This document shows positions 52,531 to 60,816 of a stretch of DNA of 64,000 nt, piece after piece. Origin of the DNA: Pseudooceanicola aestuarii. GTDB taxonomy: Bacteria > Pseudomonadota > Alphaproteobacteria > Rhodobacterales > Rhodobacteraceae. The translations under genes were made by a program, and so were the position numbers. The notes below the pieces were generated by a model. The model was given only the letters and a program-made list of their open reading frames with translations, made no database searches and had not been told where the DNA came from. The stretch covers positions 1 to 64,000 of the forward strand of contig NZ_JAAFZC010000004.1 of NCBI RefSeq assembly GCF_010614805.1. Direction: 5' to 3'. Positions within the stretch are counted from its first letter, which is position 1; each line of letters opens with the position of its first letter.

Positions 52531-53604
52531 ATGAATGTACTGAAAACACTTGCAACCGGCACGGCGATGCTGCTCGCCGGCCTCAGCCCGGCGGTGGCGC
52601 AGACAAGCTACGAGGGCGAACAGGTCACGCTGTTGATCAATTACGGCGCCGGCGGCTCAACCGATGTGGAGGGGCGGCTGATCGCCAACCACCTGGGCAA
52701 GCACATTCCCGGCAACCCGGACATCATCGTGCAGAACATGCCCGGTGGTGGTGGCAATATCGGGTCGAACTACCTGGGCACCTCCGCCAAGGCGGACGGG
52801 ATGACGGTTGGTTTCTTCACCTGGAACCCGATTGACCAGATCATCGACGCGCCCGGCCTGATGATCAAATACAACGACTTCGATTTCGTCGCCGGGATCT
52901 CCCAGCCGACGATCTTCTATATGCGCAAGGACGTGGCGCCCGGTGTCGAAGCCCCCGAAGACCTGCTGAAGACCGAAGGCTTCAAGGCCGGTACGCTGTC
53001 GCCGACGATCCACCAGACAGTGCGGACACGCCTGGCGCTGGACCTGCTGGAGGTGCCGTATACACTGGTCAGTGGCTACAAGGGCCTGAAGGACATCGCC
53101 ACCGCCGTCCTTCAGGACGAGGTGCAATTGTCAAACGGATCGCTGACCAGCTATTCCTCGGCCATCATCCCGCTGCTGATCGAACCGGAAGTCGCCACGC
53201 CGCTGTTCCACTTCGACGTGGAAAAGGACGGTGAGTTCAGCGCGGATCCGCTGCTCGACCAATACGACACTGTCACCTTCCTGGATCTCTACCGGGCCAA
53301 GCACGGAGCCGATGCGGTGCCCGCCGGGGAGAATTGGGAGGCGCTGCGCCTGATCAACAACATCATGGAGGCGATGTACCGCTCGGTCTTCATGCCGCCG
53401 AATTCGCCCGATGGCGCGGTCGAGACGATGCGCGCCGCGTTTCAGGCCCTGTCCGAAGATCCCGATTTCATCGCCGATTACGCCAAGACCGTGGGGATCG
53501 AACCGCGCATGACCGTGGGCGCCACCGGCCAGCAGATCATCAACGAACTGGGCGATCTGTCGCCGGAATTCGTTGACGGCTTTACCGCCTACGTGAACCA
53601 GTAA
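52531..53604 (+). CDS. TctC-family periplasmic substrate-binding protein (second TTT)
   Basis: Bug/TctC receptor (357 aa). Signal peptide ends at SPAVAQ. Core segments YEGEQVTLLINYGAGGSTDVE and NPDIIVQNMPGGGGNIGSNY are typical. It is longer than the first TctC at 666 and divergent in the C-terminal half. A hairpin follows before the fused permease. Confidence 0.9.
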   Translation: MNVLKTLATGTAMLLAGLSPAVAQTSYEGEQVTLLINYGAGGSTDVEGRLIANHLGKHIPGNPDIIVQNMPGGGGNIGSNYLGTSAKADGMTVGFFTWNPIDQIIDAPGLMIKYNDFDFVAGISQPTIFYMRKDVAPGVEAPEDLLKTEGFKAGTLSPTIHQTVRTRLALDLLEVPYTLVSGYKGLKDIATAVLQDEVQLSNGSLTSYSSAIIPLLIEPEVATPLFHFDVEKDGEFSADPLLDQYDTVTFLDLYRAKHGADAVPAGENWEALRLINNIMEAMYRSVFMPPNSPDGAVETMRAAFQALSEDPDFIADYAKTVGIEPRMTVGATGQQIINELGDLSPEFVDGFTAYVNQ

Positions 53605-53611
53605 GACCATC

Positions 53612-53637
53612 GGGCGCGGCGTCCCGGTGCCGCGCCC
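53612..53637 (+). terminator. Attenuator-like hairpin between tctC and tctAB
   Basis: GGGCGCGGC (53612-53620) and GCCGCGCCC (53629-53637) form a 9-bp stem with an 8-base loop, directly after the binding-protein stop. CTTTCT follows. Confidence 0.5.
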
Positions 53638-53671
53638 CACGCTTTCTCGACGCCAACAGGAGACGATCAAG

Positions 53672-55633
53672 ATGCTGGAACAGGCGATGGCGGGCGCGGC
53701 CCAGCTGCTGGTATGGCCTGCAATCGGGTTCCTGTTTCTCGGGATCATGATCGGGATCGTCTTCGGGGTGATCCCCGGCTTGTCCGGACTGAACGGCATG
53801 GCGATCCTGCTGCCGTTCACCTTTACCATGGAAACCGTGCCGGCCCTGTGTTTCCTGCTGGGCATGTATGCCGTCACATCGACAGCGGACACGATATCAT
53901 CGGTCCTGTTGGGGATACCCGGCACGGCTGCCTCACAGGCCACGGTGCTGGACGGCCACCCGATGGCCAAGCGTGGCGAGGCGGAGCGCGCCTTTGGCGC
54001 CGCCTTCACCGTGTCGGCCATCGGCGGCGTGATCGGCGCCATCGCGGTGGTCCTGTCGATCCCGATCCTGCAACCGATCATCATGGCGTTTTCCTCGCCG
54101 GAATTCTTCATGCTGGGTGTCGTCGGGCTGACCATGGTCGGATCGCTCAGCGGCGGGTCGATAACCAAGGGGATCGCAGCCGCGGCCCTGGGTACGTTGA
54201 TCGCCTGCGTCGGCTACGGCGAACAGGTGGCGATCCCGCGCTATTGGTTCGACGTGCTGTACCTGATCGACGGCCTGCCCCTGATGCCCGTGGTGCTGGG
54301 CCTATTTGCCATCCCCGAACTGCTGGACCTGATGAAGGGCGGCGGCGGTATTTCCAACGTTGCGGCGGCGCCGGGCAAGGGCAGTGGTCTGATGCAGGGT
54401 ATGCGTGACGCGTTCCGTGAATGGTGGCTGACCCTGCGCTGTTCGCTGCTGGGTGTCTATATTGGCATGTTGCCCGGCCTGGGTGCCGGGATCGCGGATT
54501 GGATCGCCTACGGCCATGCGGTGCAGACCACGCGCAAGGATCCGAAATTCGGCACGGGCGACGTGCGCGGCGTCATCGCGCCGGAGGCGGCGAACAACGC
54601 GGTCAAGGGCGGCGGGCTGGTGCCCACCATCGCCTTCGGCATTCCGGGCAGCCCGCCGATGGCGTTGTTGCTGGGCGGCTTCCTGATTCAGGGCGTCGCG
54701 CCGGGCCCGGCGATGCTGACCACCAACCTGTCGCTGACCTTCAGCCTGATCTGGACGCTGGTCATTGCCAATGTGGTGGCGGCGGGGCTGCTGTTCTTCC
54801 TGTCGAAATACATCTCCCGGCTGATCTTCATCCCCACGCTGCTGCTGGTGCCCGCCGTTACCGTCTTTACCCTGATGGGCTCGTGGATGAGCACCTTTCA
54901 GCTGGGCGACTGGATCGCGCTGTTCGGGGCAGGGGCGCTTGGCATCGCGATGAAGCGCGCCGCCTGGCCGCGCCCGCCGCTGATCCTGGGTTTCATCATT
55001 GCGCCGATCCTGGAAAACGCGCTGCACATTTCCCGCCAATCCTATGGCTATGCCTGGCTGGGGCGTCCCATCGTGCTGATCCTGCTGGCTGTCGCGGTCC
55101 TCACGATCCTGCTGTCGGTACGCAAGACGATGCGCCAGACCGCCCGCGACCGGGCCGCGCCGCTGGCCGAAGCCCGGCAGATGACCATCGCGGAGCAGGC
55201 CGGCTCTGCACGGTTCGGCGTTGTCTTCGCGGCGTTCATGGTGGTGGTCTTTGGCTTTGCGCTCTGGGGCGCGCGGGACTGGCCCTCGACGCTGGCGGCC
55301 TTCCCGGTTGCGATGGCCGCGCCGGGATTGCTGTGCGTGGTGCTGGCAGGGATCGCGGATTGGAAGCGCCGCGACCTGGACGACGGACGGTCCGATCCGT
55401 TTCCTGTGCGGGTGATGGGAGAGTTCGTGGTCTGGATGGCGGGGATCGTGCTGGTGACGATGGCCGTGGGCCAGATGATCGCGCTGCCACTCTTTACCCT
55501 GGCGTTCCTGCTGATCAAGGCGCGGGCGAAGCCGGTGATCGCGCTGGCCTATACCGCCGGGGTGACGCTGCTGTTGTGGGGCATCTTCGACCAGGTGATC
55601 CATGTGACCTGGTACCGGTCCTGGCTGCTGTAG
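53672..55633 (+). CDS. TTT permease, TctA-TctB fusion
   Basis: Membrane protein of 653 aa combining both permease subunits. Residues 1-490: TctA with GIVFGVIPGLSGLNGMAILL, STADTISSVLLGIPGTAASQ, and RGVIAPEAANNAVKGGGLVP. Residues about 510-653: four-helix TctB region (FGVVFAAFMVVVFGFALWGA to the end). Separate tctB is the usual arrangement. ATG 53672 with AGGAGACG upstream is preferred over a GTG at 53627. It works with the TctC receptor upstream. Confidence 0.9.
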   Translation: MLEQAMAGAAQLLVWPAIGFLFLGIMIGIVFGVIPGLSGLNGMAILLPFTFTMETVPALCFLLGMYAVTSTADTISSVLLGIPGTAASQATVLDGHPMAKRGEAERAFGAAFTVSAIGGVIGAIAVVLSIPILQPIIMAFSSPEFFMLGVVGLTMVGSLSGGSITKGIAAAALGTLIACVGYGEQVAIPRYWFDVLYLIDGLPLMPVVLGLFAIPELLDLMKGGGGISNVAAAPGKGSGLMQGMRDAFREWWLTLRCSLLGVYIGMLPGLGAGIADWIAYGHAVQTTRKDPKFGTGDVRGVIAPEAANNAVKGGGLVPTIAFGIPGSPPMALLLGGFLIQGVAPGPAMLTTNLSLTFSLIWTLVIANVVAAGLLFFLSKYISRLIFIPTLLLVPAVTVFTLMGSWMSTFQLGDWIALFGAGALGIAMKRAAWPRPPLILGFIIAPILENALHISRQSYGYAWLGRPIVLILLAVAVLTILLSVRKTMRQTARDRAAPLAEARQMTIAEQAGSARFGVVFAAFMVVVFGFALWGARDWPSTLAAFPVAMAAPGLLCVVLAGIADWKRRDLDDGRSDPFPVRVMGEFVVWMAGIVLVTMAVGQMIALPLFTLAFLLIKARAKPVIALAYTAGVTLLLWGIFDQVIHVTWYRSWLL

Positions 55634-55642
55634 GAGAAGACA

Positions 55643-56425
55643 ATGCAGGATGTCGAATTGCAGACCGGGGGCGGGCATAGCTGGCTGGAGGCCGGCGATG
55701 GTCCGCCGCTGGTACTGATCCATGGGATCGGCGGAACGACGGCCAACTGGCGCCCGGTGCTGGCGCCGCTCGCGCGCGGGCGCCGCGTGCTGGCCTGGAG
55801 CTTTCCGGGATATGACGGTGCCGCGCCGCTGCCATCTGCCAGCCCGGCGGCGGCGGATTACGCGCTGCGGCTGCTGGATTTCCTGGATCAGCGCGACGTC
55901 GGACCGGCGCATATGGTGGGTCATTCGCTGGGGGCCGTGGTGGTCGCGGCGCTGACGCAGTTGGCGCCGGACCGGGCGTCCCGCCTCAGCCTTGTCTGCC
56001 CGGTGATCGGAGCGGGCCAGCTGCCCCCGCCCGTGCGGGAGGAAATCCGCACCGCCCGCCTGACGGAAATTCGAGACGGCGGGATGGCCGCCTTTGCGGA
56101 GGCCCGGACCGGCGCCATTGTCGGGCCCGACGCCACACCCGGGGATCTGTCCCGGATCATCGCCACGATGGCCGGGATCTCCGCCAGCGCCTATCTTCAG
56201 GCCTGGGAGATGCTGTGCGCCACATACCTGCCCGCGTTGCTGTCCCCCGGCACGATCCCCGTGCAGGTGATGGGATGCGATGCCGATCCCGTGGCCCCGC
56301 CCGATGCCGTCACGGCGCTGGCGTCCCACCTTTCGGTCGAACCGGTGCGTCTGCCCGGCATCGGCCATTTTCCCACTTTCGAGGCGCGGGATGCGCTGAT
56401 CGCCCTGGTCACCGGCCAGGAATGA
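55643..56425 (+). CDS. Alpha/beta hydrolase
   Basis: Serine hydrolase (260 aa). Oxyanion segment VLIHGIGGTTANWRPVL, nucleophile elbow GHSLGAVVVAAL, acid region GCDADPVAPPD, and catalytic His in GIGHFPTFEAR. Overall like 3-oxoadipate enol-lactonase or 2-hydroxymuconate hydrolases, but it lacks firm PcaD-specific marks. In this operon it could cleave an ester of a phenolic acid or act as a thioesterase. It begins 9 bases after tctAB (GGAGAAG ribosome site). Confidence 0.88.
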   Translation: MQDVELQTGGGHSWLEAGDGPPLVLIHGIGGTTANWRPVLAPLARGRRVLAWSFPGYDGAAPLPSASPAAADYALRLLDFLDQRDVGPAHMVGHSLGAVVVAALTQLAPDRASRLSLVCPVIGAGQLPPPVREEIRTARLTEIRDGGMAAFAEARTGAIVGPDATPGDLSRIIATMAGISASAYLQAWEMLCATYLPALLSPGTIPVQVMGCDADPVAPPDAVTALASHLSVEPVRLPGIGHFPTFEARDALIALVTGQE

Positions 56426-56465
56426 TCGCCCGCCGCCCGGCCGACCACTCAAGGAGACCCCCGCA

Positions 56466-57614
56466 ATGACCGTTCCGCTCAAGGGATATCGTGTCGTCGA
56501 ATTGTCCACGATGATCACCGCGCCGCTGGCCGGCATGATGTTGGCCGACATGGGCGCCGACGTGATCAAGATCGAACGCCCGGATGGGGGCGACCCGTTC
56601 CGCAGCTTTCGCGGCGGGGCTTACAGCCCGCATTTCTGCTCCTACAACCGGAACAAGCGCAGCGTGGCGCTGAATCTGCAATCCGACGCGGGCAAGGACA
56701 CGCTGCGCCAGCTGATCGCGCGGGCGGATGTCCTGTTGGACAATTTCCGCCCCGGCGTGTTGGATCGGCTGGGCTTTTCCGACGCGCAGCTGATGGAATT
56801 GAACCCGCGGCTTGTGCGCTGTTCGATCAGTGGCTTCGGCACCGATGGTCCCTATGCCCAGCGGCCCGCCTATGACGCCGTGGCGCAGGCGATCAGCGGC
56901 ATGTCCAGCCTGTTTGTCGAGCCCGAGGCCCCCGCCCTGACCGGGCCCACGATTTCCGACAACGTCACGGGGATCTACGCCGCCTACGGCATCCTTTCCG
57001 CCCTGCTGGAGCGGGAGCGCGGCGGCCCGGCACGGCGGGTCGACATCAACATGCTGGAGGCAACGATGGCCTTCATGCCCGATCCGTTCGGCTATTTCAC
57101 GCAGATGGACCTGCATTCGGATCCCTATTTGCGGGTGCGGACCTCGCAATCCTACGTGTTCCGCTGTGCCGACGGGCGGTTGGTGAATGTGCACATGTCG
57201 TCGCAGGAAAAGTTCTGGAAAGGCCTGCTGAGCGCGATCGAACGGCCGGAGCTCGCCCAGGATCCGCGCTTTGCCGAACGCGCCGGGCGGATCGAGAACT
57301 ACTTTGACCTCAGCCGGGAGGTCGCCCGCAGTTTCGCCGCCCAACCGCTGGCCTATTGGCAGGCGCGGCTGGTGGAGACCGACGTGCCCTTCGCCACGGT
57401 GAACACGGTGGAAGAGGTGTTCGACGACCCGCAGGTACAGCACCTGAAATCCTTCATGGACCTTGAACATCCCTCCGAAGGGGTGGTCCGGGCAGTGCGC
57501 AACCCGGTCTGGATCGACGGAACGCGGGACGCACAGCCGCAGGTCGCGCCGCCATTGCTGGGGGAACATACCCAGGACGTGCTGGCGGAACTGAACCAGG
57601 ATGCGGCGGGGTAG
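56466..57614 (+). CDS. CaiB/BaiF CoA-transferase (second)
   Basis: Class III CoA-transferase (382 aa). MTVPLKGYRVVELSTMITAP, KIERPDGGDPFRSFRGG and the probable catalytic D165 in GPTISDNVTG. AAGGAG is 8 bases ahead of ATG. Last gene of the hydratase-lyase operon; probably loads CoA onto the acid imported by the TTT system, using a recycled CoA thioester as donor. Confidence 0.9.
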   Translation: MTVPLKGYRVVELSTMITAPLAGMMLADMGADVIKIERPDGGDPFRSFRGGAYSPHFCSYNRNKRSVALNLQSDAGKDTLRQLIARADVLLDNFRPGVLDRLGFSDAQLMELNPRLVRCSISGFGTDGPYAQRPAYDAVAQAISGMSSLFVEPEAPALTGPTISDNVTGIYAAYGILSALLERERGGPARRVDINMLEATMAFMPDPFGYFTQMDLHSDPYLRVRTSQSYVFRCADGRLVNVHMSSQEKFWKGLLSAIERPELAQDPRFAERAGRIENYFDLSREVARSFAAQPLAYWQARLVETDVPFATVNTVEEVFDDPQVQHLKSFMDLEHPSEGVVRAVRNPVWIDGTRDAQPQVAPPLLGEHTQDVLAELNQDAAG

Positions 57615-57634
57615 GGCAGGAGGGTCATCCTGCC
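57615..57634 (+). terminator. Hairpin after CoA-transferase
   Basis: GGCAGGA (57615-57621) pairs with TCCTGCC (57628-57634) over a 6-base loop, immediately after the stop codon. No T tract. Confidence 0.45.
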
Positions 57635-57668
57635 AGAAACCTGCAAAGTATTGGAAGTTAACAGAATT

Positions 57669-57700
57669 ACGCCCGTGCCGTGGATGTGGTGCGGGCGTTT
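57669..57700 (+). terminator. Second hairpin with T tail
   Basis: ACGCCCG (57669-57675) pairs with CGGGCGT (57692-57698), followed by TTT. Together with the hairpin 40 bases upstream it should end the hydratase-lyase operon. Confidence 0.45.
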
Positions 57701-57775
57701 CGCATGGACGGGATGCCCGAAAACCAGGCAGGCGCGCGCCGCCGATCAGGGAAATTCACCGGTCACCAGAAATTT

Positions 57776-57791
57776 CTGTGAAATATCATTG
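57776..57791. promoter_or_regulatory. Operator dyad C, upstream of MarR/hpaCB operon
   Basis: CTGTGAAATATCATTG matches 12 of 16 positions of TTGTGAAATATCACAA. It lies 51 bases before the MarR gene, overlapping the promoter zone. Confidence 0.5.
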
Positions 57792-57841
57792 ACGGGTTAA
57801 TTAAGTTACTTCATCATCTTTGAAAGAGCCAAGGAGCGATG

Positions 57842-58387
57842 ATGACCGACACCCCGACCAACACGCGCCTGACCGTCAGCCGCGATGACCTGTTGCAGGA
57901 CGGAAACGATGTCGCGTTCCGCCAGATGCTGCATAACCTGTTGGCGTTCTCGGCCCGGTTGCAACAGATCCGCGGCCAGTTTGCGGGCTACATCGGGCTG
58001 AGCGGTCCGCAATACACGCTCCTGATCACTGTCCGGCAATTGCAGGGAGAAGACGGTATCGGCGCCAATGCCGTGGCGACACACCTCTCCCATTCGCCCG
58101 CCTTCGTCACGGCGGAGACCAACAAGCTGGTGAAGCTTGACGTGCTGAACAAGCGGCCGAACCCGACCGACGGGCGCCGTGTCCTGCTGTCGGTGACGGA
58201 GCGGGGGGAGGAGCTGTTGCGCCTTCTGTCGCCGCAGCAGCAGGAAATCAACGACCAGCTGTTCGAACCGGTGAACGCCACCAACTTCCGAATCTTGCAG
58301 GATCTGGCCCGCGACCTGAACAACAGCGCGGAAAAGGCGCTGCTGCTGTCGGATTACCTGCTGCAACAGGGAGGGGACGGCAAATGA
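57842..58387 (+). CDS. MarR family regulator
   Basis: Winged-helix regulator (181 aa). Helices: LLAFSARLQQIRGQFAGYIG, recognition part GANAVATHLSHSPAFVTAET with NKLVKLDVLNKR, wing PNPTDGRRVLLSVTERG. ATG 57842 sits 5 bases after AAGGAG; ATG 57839 is only 2 bases away from it. Heads the operon with flavin reductase, HpaB-like oxygenase, cupin and amidase (ATGA overlap) and probably senses a phenolic or amide substrate. Confidence 0.9.
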   Translation: MTDTPTNTRLTVSRDDLLQDGNDVAFRQMLHNLLAFSARLQQIRGQFAGYIGLSGPQYTLLITVRQLQGEDGIGANAVATHLSHSPAFVTAETNKLVKLDVLNKRPNPTDGRRVLLSVTERGEELLRLLSPQQQEINDQLFEPVNATNFRILQDLARDLNNSAEKALLLSDYLLQQGGDGK

Positions 58388-58908
58388 GCCTGTCCGTCGA
58401 AGATCAGAAGGCCCTGCGCGGCACCCTGGGGCAGTTTCCCACCGGGGTCTGCCTGATCACCTGCATCTCCGGCGGGGAGAAGCTGGGGATGACGATGACC
58501 TCGTTCAACTCGCTTTCCCTGACGCCGCCGCTGATCCTGTTTTCCATCGACAAACGTGCCCGTGGCCTGCCGCAATGGCAGAAGGCAGAAGGCTATGCCG
58601 TGCATATCCTGGCTGCGACGCAGCAGGATCTGTCCAACCGTTTTGCCCGGCCCGGCGACAAATGGGCCGGTGTCGCGCATGACACCGGGCTGCACGATGC
58701 CCCCCTGATCCCCGGCGTGACCGCCGTGATGGAATGCGGGGCCTATCGGGTGGAGGACACAGGCGACCACCTGTTGTTCATCGCCCAGATCGAACGCCAT
58801 TCCAGCAACCCTGACCGCGACCCGCTGGTCTTTGCGCGCGGGCGCTACGCCGCGCTCGGGACCGGGGAGCGTGCCGATACAGGATGGCCACTGGCCATTC
58901 ACTATTGA
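58384..58908 (+). CDS. Flavin reductase, HpaC-like
   Basis: NAD(P)H:FMN/FAD oxidoreductase (174 aa) supplying reduced flavin to the oxygenase downstream. FMN-binding split-barrel segments: LRGTLGQFPTGVCLITCISG, MTMTSFNSLSLTPPLILFSI, and the loss-of-binding helix region FARPGDKWAGVAHDTG. ATGA overlap with MarR, and 29 bases before the oxygenase. Confidence 0.93.
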   Translation: MSLSVEDQKALRGTLGQFPTGVCLITCISGGEKLGMTMTSFNSLSLTPPLILFSIDKRARGLPQWQKAEGYAVHILAATQQDLSNRFARPGDKWAGVAHDTGLHDAPLIPGVTAVMECGAYRVEDTGDHLLFIAQIERHSSNPDRDPLVFARGRYAALGTGERADTGWPLAIHY

Positions 58909-58937
58909 TCGAACACAAGACCTTACAGGAGACACCG

Positions 58938-60425
58938 ATGCTCAAGACCGGACAGCAATATCTGGAGAGCCTGCGCGACGGACGCCAGATTTTCATCGAC
59001 GGTGCCGAGGTGGAGGATGTCACCACGCATCCCGCATTCACCAATGTCGTGCATTCCATGGCCAAGATCTACGATTTCCAGTCGGCCGAGGAAAACCGCG
59101 CGCTGATGACCTACGAGATTCCCGGGTCGGGTGGGGAACGGGCCAACCGGATCTGGCAACTGCCCAGGACCCATGCCGAACTGGTCGAGCGCCGCAAGGC
59201 GCTGGAAGCCTGGACCGAATTGCACGGCGGTTTCCTGGGCCGCGCACCGGATCATGTCGCCTCCTGCATCGCGGGGATGTACATGGGGATCGAGGCGTTC
59301 GAAACCCACGACCCGGACCGCGCCACCGCCCTGTCAAACTACTACAAATACGCCCGCGACAACGAACTTTATCTGACCTACGTCATCATCAATCCGCAGG
59401 CCGACAGGTCCAAGACGGCGGATGAACAGGCCGACCCGTTCCTGACCGCAGGCGTGGTCAGTCAGGATGACGAGGGGCTGACGATCCGGGGGGCCAAGAT
59501 GCTGGCCACCGGCGGGATCATGGCCAACGAGGTCTTCGTGACCTGCATTCAGCCTCTGAAACCGGGAGAGGAACCCTACGCGATCTCCTTCGCCATTCCG
59601 ATGAATGCCAAGGGACTGAAGATCCTGTCGCGCAAGAGCTATGAGGCCAGCGCCACCAGCGTCTTCGACAACCCTCTGGCCAGCCGGTTCGATGAAAACG
59701 ACGCAGTTCTGTATTTCGATGACGTGAAGGTCCCGTGGGACCGCGTGTTCATCAATCAGGACACCGAGATGTGCAACAAGCAGTTCCATGCCACCCCCGC
59801 GCATGTCTACCAGAACTACCAGGCGCAGGTCCGGTTGATGGTCAAGATGCGGTTCCTGATGGGGATCGCACGCAAGACCGCCGAGACAAACGGCGTCATC
59901 GGGTTCCCGCAAGTGCGCGAAACGCTGGGCCAACTGGCCGCGCAATGCGCCATGGTGGATTCGCTGGTGCACGCCATGGAGATCAAGGGCGAGATGCGCG
60001 GCGACTATTTCATCCCCGACCGCCACACGCTGTATGCCGCGCAGGTGCTGACCCAGCAGCTGTATGCCACGGTGATGACCACATTGCGCGATCTTGCCGG
60101 GGGCGGGATGATCATGCTGCCGTCCTCTGTCGCGGATTTCGCCAATCCCGAGGTCGCCAAGCTGATCGGCAAGACCCAGCAATCGCCCACCACCACCTCC
60201 GAAGGGCGGGTGAAGTTCTTCAAGCTGGCCTGGGATGCCGTCGGATCGGAATTCGCGTCGCGCCACACGCAATACGAGATGTTCTATGCCGGTGCGACCT
60301 TCGTGACCAAGGGCCATTCCTTCCGCACCTTCGACTGGGACCGCTGTACCGGCCTGGTTGACCGGATGCTCGACACCTATTCGCTGGAAAGCGAACTCGC
60401 CCAGATCCAGACCGCAGCGGAGTAA
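58938..60425 (+). CDS. HpaB-family flavin-dependent oxygenase with altered phenol pocket
   Basis: Large component of a two-component monooxygenase (495 aa, acyl-CoA dehydrogenase fold). N-domain begins LKTGQQYLESLRDGRQIFID, as in HpaB. ATG 58938 with CAGGAGACACC upstream is chosen; a longer frame starts at 58884. In HpaB the residues holding the phenol hydroxyl are Arg, Tyr in R-x-P-D-Y and His in L-T-H. Here the corresponding segments read GRAPDH (R102, H106) and LYLTYVII (Y148): Tyr and His appear exchanged. Substrate may therefore differ from 4-hydroxyphenylacetate. Its partner reductase precedes it and a cupin and amidase follow. Confidence 0.88.
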   Translation: MLKTGQQYLESLRDGRQIFIDGAEVEDVTTHPAFTNVVHSMAKIYDFQSAEENRALMTYEIPGSGGERANRIWQLPRTHAELVERRKALEAWTELHGGFLGRAPDHVASCIAGMYMGIEAFETHDPDRATALSNYYKYARDNELYLTYVIINPQADRSKTADEQADPFLTAGVVSQDDEGLTIRGAKMLATGGIMANEVFVTCIQPLKPGEEPYAISFAIPMNAKGLKILSRKSYEASATSVFDNPLASRFDENDAVLYFDDVKVPWDRVFINQDTEMCNKQFHATPAHVYQNYQAQVRLMVKMRFLMGIARKTAETNGVIGFPQVRETLGQLAAQCAMVDSLVHAMEIKGEMRGDYFIPDRHTLYAAQVLTQQLYATVMTTLRDLAGGGMIMLPSSVADFANPEVAKLIGKTQQSPTTTSEGRVKFFKLAWDAVGSEFASRHTQYEMFYAGATFVTKGHSFRTFDWDRCTGLVDRMLDTYSLESELAQIQTAAE

Positions 60426-60429
60426 GCAG

Positions 60430-60816
60430 ATGCCGATCAACAAGGAACACAAGGAATTTCATACCATCGACATGGGGACCGACGGCTGGGCCACCCCGCC
60501 CGGCTACCCCTCGGGGATCAAGCAGAAGATCATCGCCGGGTCGCTGGACGAGGATGGCAAGACCGGCCACCGCACCCGCTTGCTGCGGTTCGAACCCGGT
60601 GTCTTCACCACCGCGCCCTTTGTCCATGACTACTGGGAAGAGGTCTACCTGATCGACGGCGATTTGACCGTCGGCAATGACGCGAACGGCGAAGGCGGGC
60701 AAAGCTATCCGATCAACACCTATGCCTGCCGTCCGCCCGGCGCCTACCACGGGCCGTTCAAGTCCGAAGGTGGCTGTGTGCTGCTTGAAATCCACTATTT
60801 CGACGAGACCGCCTGA
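60430..60816 (+). CDS. Cupin domain protein of the HpaB-like cluster
   Basis: 128-aa single cupin. The metal-binding motif is incomplete: FVHDYWEEVYLIDGDL gives His, Glu, Glu where H-x-H...E is usual, and the second motif RPPGAYHGPF supplies the other His. Cupins of this kind can be dioxygenases, isomerases or metal-free lyases. Starts 4 bases after the oxygenase; its TGA overlaps the amidase ATG. A step after hydroxylation is inferred from the gene order. Confidence 0.85.
   Translation: MPINKEHKEFHTIDMGTDGWATPPGYPSGIKQKIIAGSLDEDGKTGHRTRLLRFEPGVFTTAPFVHDYWEEVYLIDGDLTVGNDANGEGGQSYPINTYACRPPGAYHGPFKSEGGCVLLEIHYFDETA

Noticed and set aside
55643..56425. PcaD (beta-ketoadipate enol-lactonase)
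   Set aside because: General fold fits but specific marks are missing and it is far from pcaCHG; left as alpha/beta hydrolase.
54302..56569. Antisense open frame of about 750 codons over tctAB and the hydrolase
   Set aside because: Same shadow behaviour; real proteins with clear motifs lie on the plus strand.
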